Source: Adenanthera pavonina
Taxonomy: Eukaryota; Streptophyta; Magnoliopsida; Fabales; Fabaceae
Length of the DNA: 64,000 nt
Assembly (NCBI GenBank): GCA_026686845.1
Contig: JAIVEN010000007.1
Location: 30,687,001 to 30,751,000 of the forward strand
Reading direction: 5' to 3'
Shown: positions 61,186 to 64,000 of the stretch, piece after piece
How the letters are laid out: each line of letters opens with the position of its first letter
Position numbering within the stretch: position 1 is the first letter of the stretch
Program-made: the position numbers and the translations under genes
The notes under the pieces: generated by a model
What the model saw: the letters and a program-made list of their open reading frames with translations, nothing else
Databases searched by the model: none
What the model was told of the DNA's origin: nothing

Positions 61186-64000
61186 ACAGGAAACTAAAAT
61201 ATCTAAAAATATATAAAAATTTTATAAAAATGGATAGACATTATTTTACATAAAAAAGGATAAAGAGATCATTTTTTCTAATTAAATAAAAAATAAAAAA
61301 ATTATATTTTTATCCCAAGTTAAAAATGATATTCATATCCCTAAATAAATTAAAATTAAGCAGGCAAGAAATAGAAAAGTTCTTAGAAAAAATTACACTT
61401 AATGACCTGAAAATTTTAGAAATTATAATTTAATCCTGAGTTAGGGGTAATTTTTTAAATATGTAAAATTATTATCAAAACGAAGCCCTCGATGAGAGAA
61501 GTCCAATGGTATATAGCACTAAGGGTTAATGTTCAAAAATAAAGAAATAATCATTGCCGAGTGTCCAAAAGTAATACTAAACCAATAAAGTAAACTGTGG
61601 ACCCTATCAATGGTTAGAAAGAAGTCGGGTCAGGGTATAGGTCATAGACAGATACCATTTGGGACAGGATAATTATAAAAATATGAAAATAAAATTAGAA
61701 TAGTCCTGTAGTCAAAAAATGCAAAGTTACTATAAAAATGATTTTATCGGTACGGTTAAAAATTACCCAGTTCAGAATATATCTGGATTAGAAAAAATTG
61801 AGCATTTTTGGGACACTCAAATCACTCATTGGGCGTGACATTTGGGGCAGTTTGGGTAGCATAATTGTTTGGTAAAACTTCCTTAAGAAGTTGTCAATTT
61901 TTGGCCAAAAAGTAACTAAGGTTGGTTTAGGTAATTAACTATGATTAAATATATCATTAAGCCACCTAAGCACACTTCTTCTCCATCATATTGTGCGTGA
62001 CTTCTGCCACAGACCAGAAAAGAAAACGCAAGGAAAAGGAGGATGAAAAGGAAGAGGAATCAAAGTAACTTGAAGCACAAATTAGTAAGCTTACATACTA
62101 TTACCCTAAGTTTACTATCTATGGTTTTCAAAGGATGATTTATGGTTTAGTTTGCTTCCTTTCTATCTTAGGGTTTCAGCCAAAAATGTGATTTAGCAAG
62201 AAATGGAGTTTTTCAACCATAAATCATAGGGGAAATGCTATACTACACATTTAAAGCTTGAATATGCAAGTAGTTTGTTGCATAATAAAGTGTAGTAATT
62301 TTTCTTGAATTTTTCTAATTTTGGACGAGTTACTGTTCACACATAGAGTTGGAGTTTCATGTTTTTTATGCCAAAAATGAGTTCCTCATGGTGTAAAACC
62401 TTAGGAATAAGTGATGATTTCATGAAAAAGCTTAAGATCAAGAAAGTGAAATTTTTAGGTTTTTGAAGCTTTATTTACAATGAACAGTAACCGAGTTAGA
62501 AATTGAATTTGTAATTCTGATGCCATATTTGGATTTTTCATGAAAAATTACATGGAATAGAGATATAATTCATCATTTTTGAGTTAGAAATGATTTTTTG
62601 GTGAATTTTTGAAGAATTAGGGTTTTATGAACACTTTTTGAAGAAAGTCATGGAACCATTAGTTTGAGTAGTTGTTTGATGATGCATTAGGACTTAAAGA
62701 AGCCCAAGAAAGCTAGTAGGAGCATTGGTATCAAGTGGAAGAGTAAGAGAAAGCATGAAAGTAGTTATAATCTCATTTATGCCTATTGTTATCAACTTGA
62801 GTTTTTATATTTCTTTGATTATGCCATGCTTTGAATTGAATGATTGCTGTTGGAAACATGTTATTGGCTCATTGTATGAAGGGTTTATGACCCATGGATG
62901 TCCAATTTTTTCAAAGTGTTACCATGGCAAAATTTTTATGACATAGTATGGTATACTATGATTTCATGGTTTCCAATGATTGTTTATGAAATGTTATTAT
63001 GATATATATGCATAAATAGTTGTAACTACTGAGTTTATTTGAATCTCACCCCCTCCAATGACTAACCATGCTAGGGAGAACCAATGCAAAAGAGTTAAGG
63101 AAGGAGCAAAAGGCATGAAGAAGGAAATTATATTGCAAGTCATTGTGTTATAATGTGAATGGTTGTTTGTGCCTTGTTTTACATAAAATTGTAAAATAGT
63201 GAATAATATGTTAATGTTGTAGAAAATATATGAGAATTTCCAGTTCTGGATTTTGGAATATAAAGTTATATTCTACCAAGTTACATGCCAAAATGAGTTC
63301 ATGTACATGGGTTTTGGCAAGTAATTTGCAATATAGGTTGAAACAGGGTATTTCCAGATGGATCTGCTTAGCTCGTCTTCCGTATTTAATGTGAGTTTAG
63401 ATTTCTGAAATTTTTAAGCTAGATAGAGGACAGTCAAGCTTTAATATGACACCTAATTCACTCCATTTGGAGTTGTGTATAATTAATGATGAATTTGCTA
63501 AGTCATGGTTCAGAACAGGGCAAGAATGGAAAAACTGAAAACTGAAAAGTAAGTACTAGAAAATTCAATAGCTAATATAAAATCGTACAAAGCTCCAAAT
63601 ATTCAGTGGTTTATATGTATAAAAAGGTCTATGTTTTAAGTTTCATATGCCACTGATTTGGGGTTAATTGGAGCCCTATAATAGGAGATATGGAGTTTTT
63701 CCCAAAACTGTTCCTGTAAGAATTGGATTCTGACCCTTCATAATTTAAGTAAAAGTTATACCATGTGTAAGTGAAATAAATGTATAAGAAAATATGTCTA
63801 TAACTAGACATATAGAACTTTCCAAAGACATGAAGTATGCATAATTTGAGACAGAATAGAATGAAATATGATTTTTCAAAATTGAGGTCAGAAAACTGGA
63901 AGATAGGAAAATGGCCAAATGAACAGTAAATATCCATGAAATTACTGTACAAATTGGTCCAATAAAGTTACTTTTTTATATTTTTTCCATGTAGATCTGA
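61186..64000. other. Unassigned region beyond the array, possibly LTR retroelement
   Basis: Homology to gene B ends abruptly at about 61185, inside exon 1. Beyond it lies more complex sequence with higher GC (for example 61800-62120, with gggcgtgacatttggggcag). Words such as ggacactcaaatcactcatt and repeated gaacagta/cagtaac phrases recall plant LTRs, but no LTR pair, primer-binding site or coding domain is seen. It runs out of the window. Confidence 0.3.

Overview
The window is nuclear DNA from a plant, most likely a eudicot. It is very AT-rich, its genes are split by GT-AG introns, and it carries many short inverted-repeat transposons and AT/GT microsatellites. All recognisable genes are typical plant families. 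I could not fix the species from sequence alone.

Layout. (1) 1-2640 is AT-rich repeat-bearing intergenic DNA. (2) 3036-5661 (+) is a complete five-exon gene for uroporphyrinogen-III C-methyltransferase (UPM1/SUMT type, 369 aa), the branch-point enzyme of siroheme synthesis in plastids. (3) 6652-9981 (-) is a complete six-exon plant O-fucosyltransferase-family gene (564 aa, type II membrane protein), convergent with UPM1. (4) About 10-18 kb is gene-poor, with a LINE relic, a candidate 1-kb TIR element and two isolated ACGT-core palindromes. (5) 18-61 kb is a tandem array of glycoside hydrolase family 1 beta-glucosidase genes, all on the minus strand. Three are intact 13-exon genes: A (18055-23285, 506 aa), B (27512-35120, 509 aa) and C (39545-44569, 506 aa). 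D (56629-61185) is a heavily damaged pseudogene, and a fifth copy E survives only as a fragment near 25.1 kb. (6) 44.6-56.6 kb is a transposon-rich gap, and 61.2-64 kb is unassigned sequence.

How the array was built. Exon lengths are identical in A, B and C apart from exon 1, where B is longer. A resembles C, and B resembles D and E, in signal peptide, exon-2 start and flanking DNA. The A-B-C-D order therefore fits duplication of a two-gene unit followed by decay of one B-type member. B and D each carry a MITE in their 3' flank that the other lacks, so those insertions came after the duplication.

Function. A, B and C have N-terminal signal peptides and several N-glycosylation sequons. They keep both GH1 catalytic glutamates (E200/E413 in A and C; E203/E416 in B), so they should be secreted or vacuolar retaining beta-glucosidases acting on specialised-metabolite glucosides. 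The substrate cannot be read from the sequence. B and C have unusual substitutions next to the active site (N415 before the nucleophile in B; F155 in place of the HWD tryptophan in C), which suggests divergence in specificity. Nothing links UPM1 or the fucosyltransferase functionally to the array.
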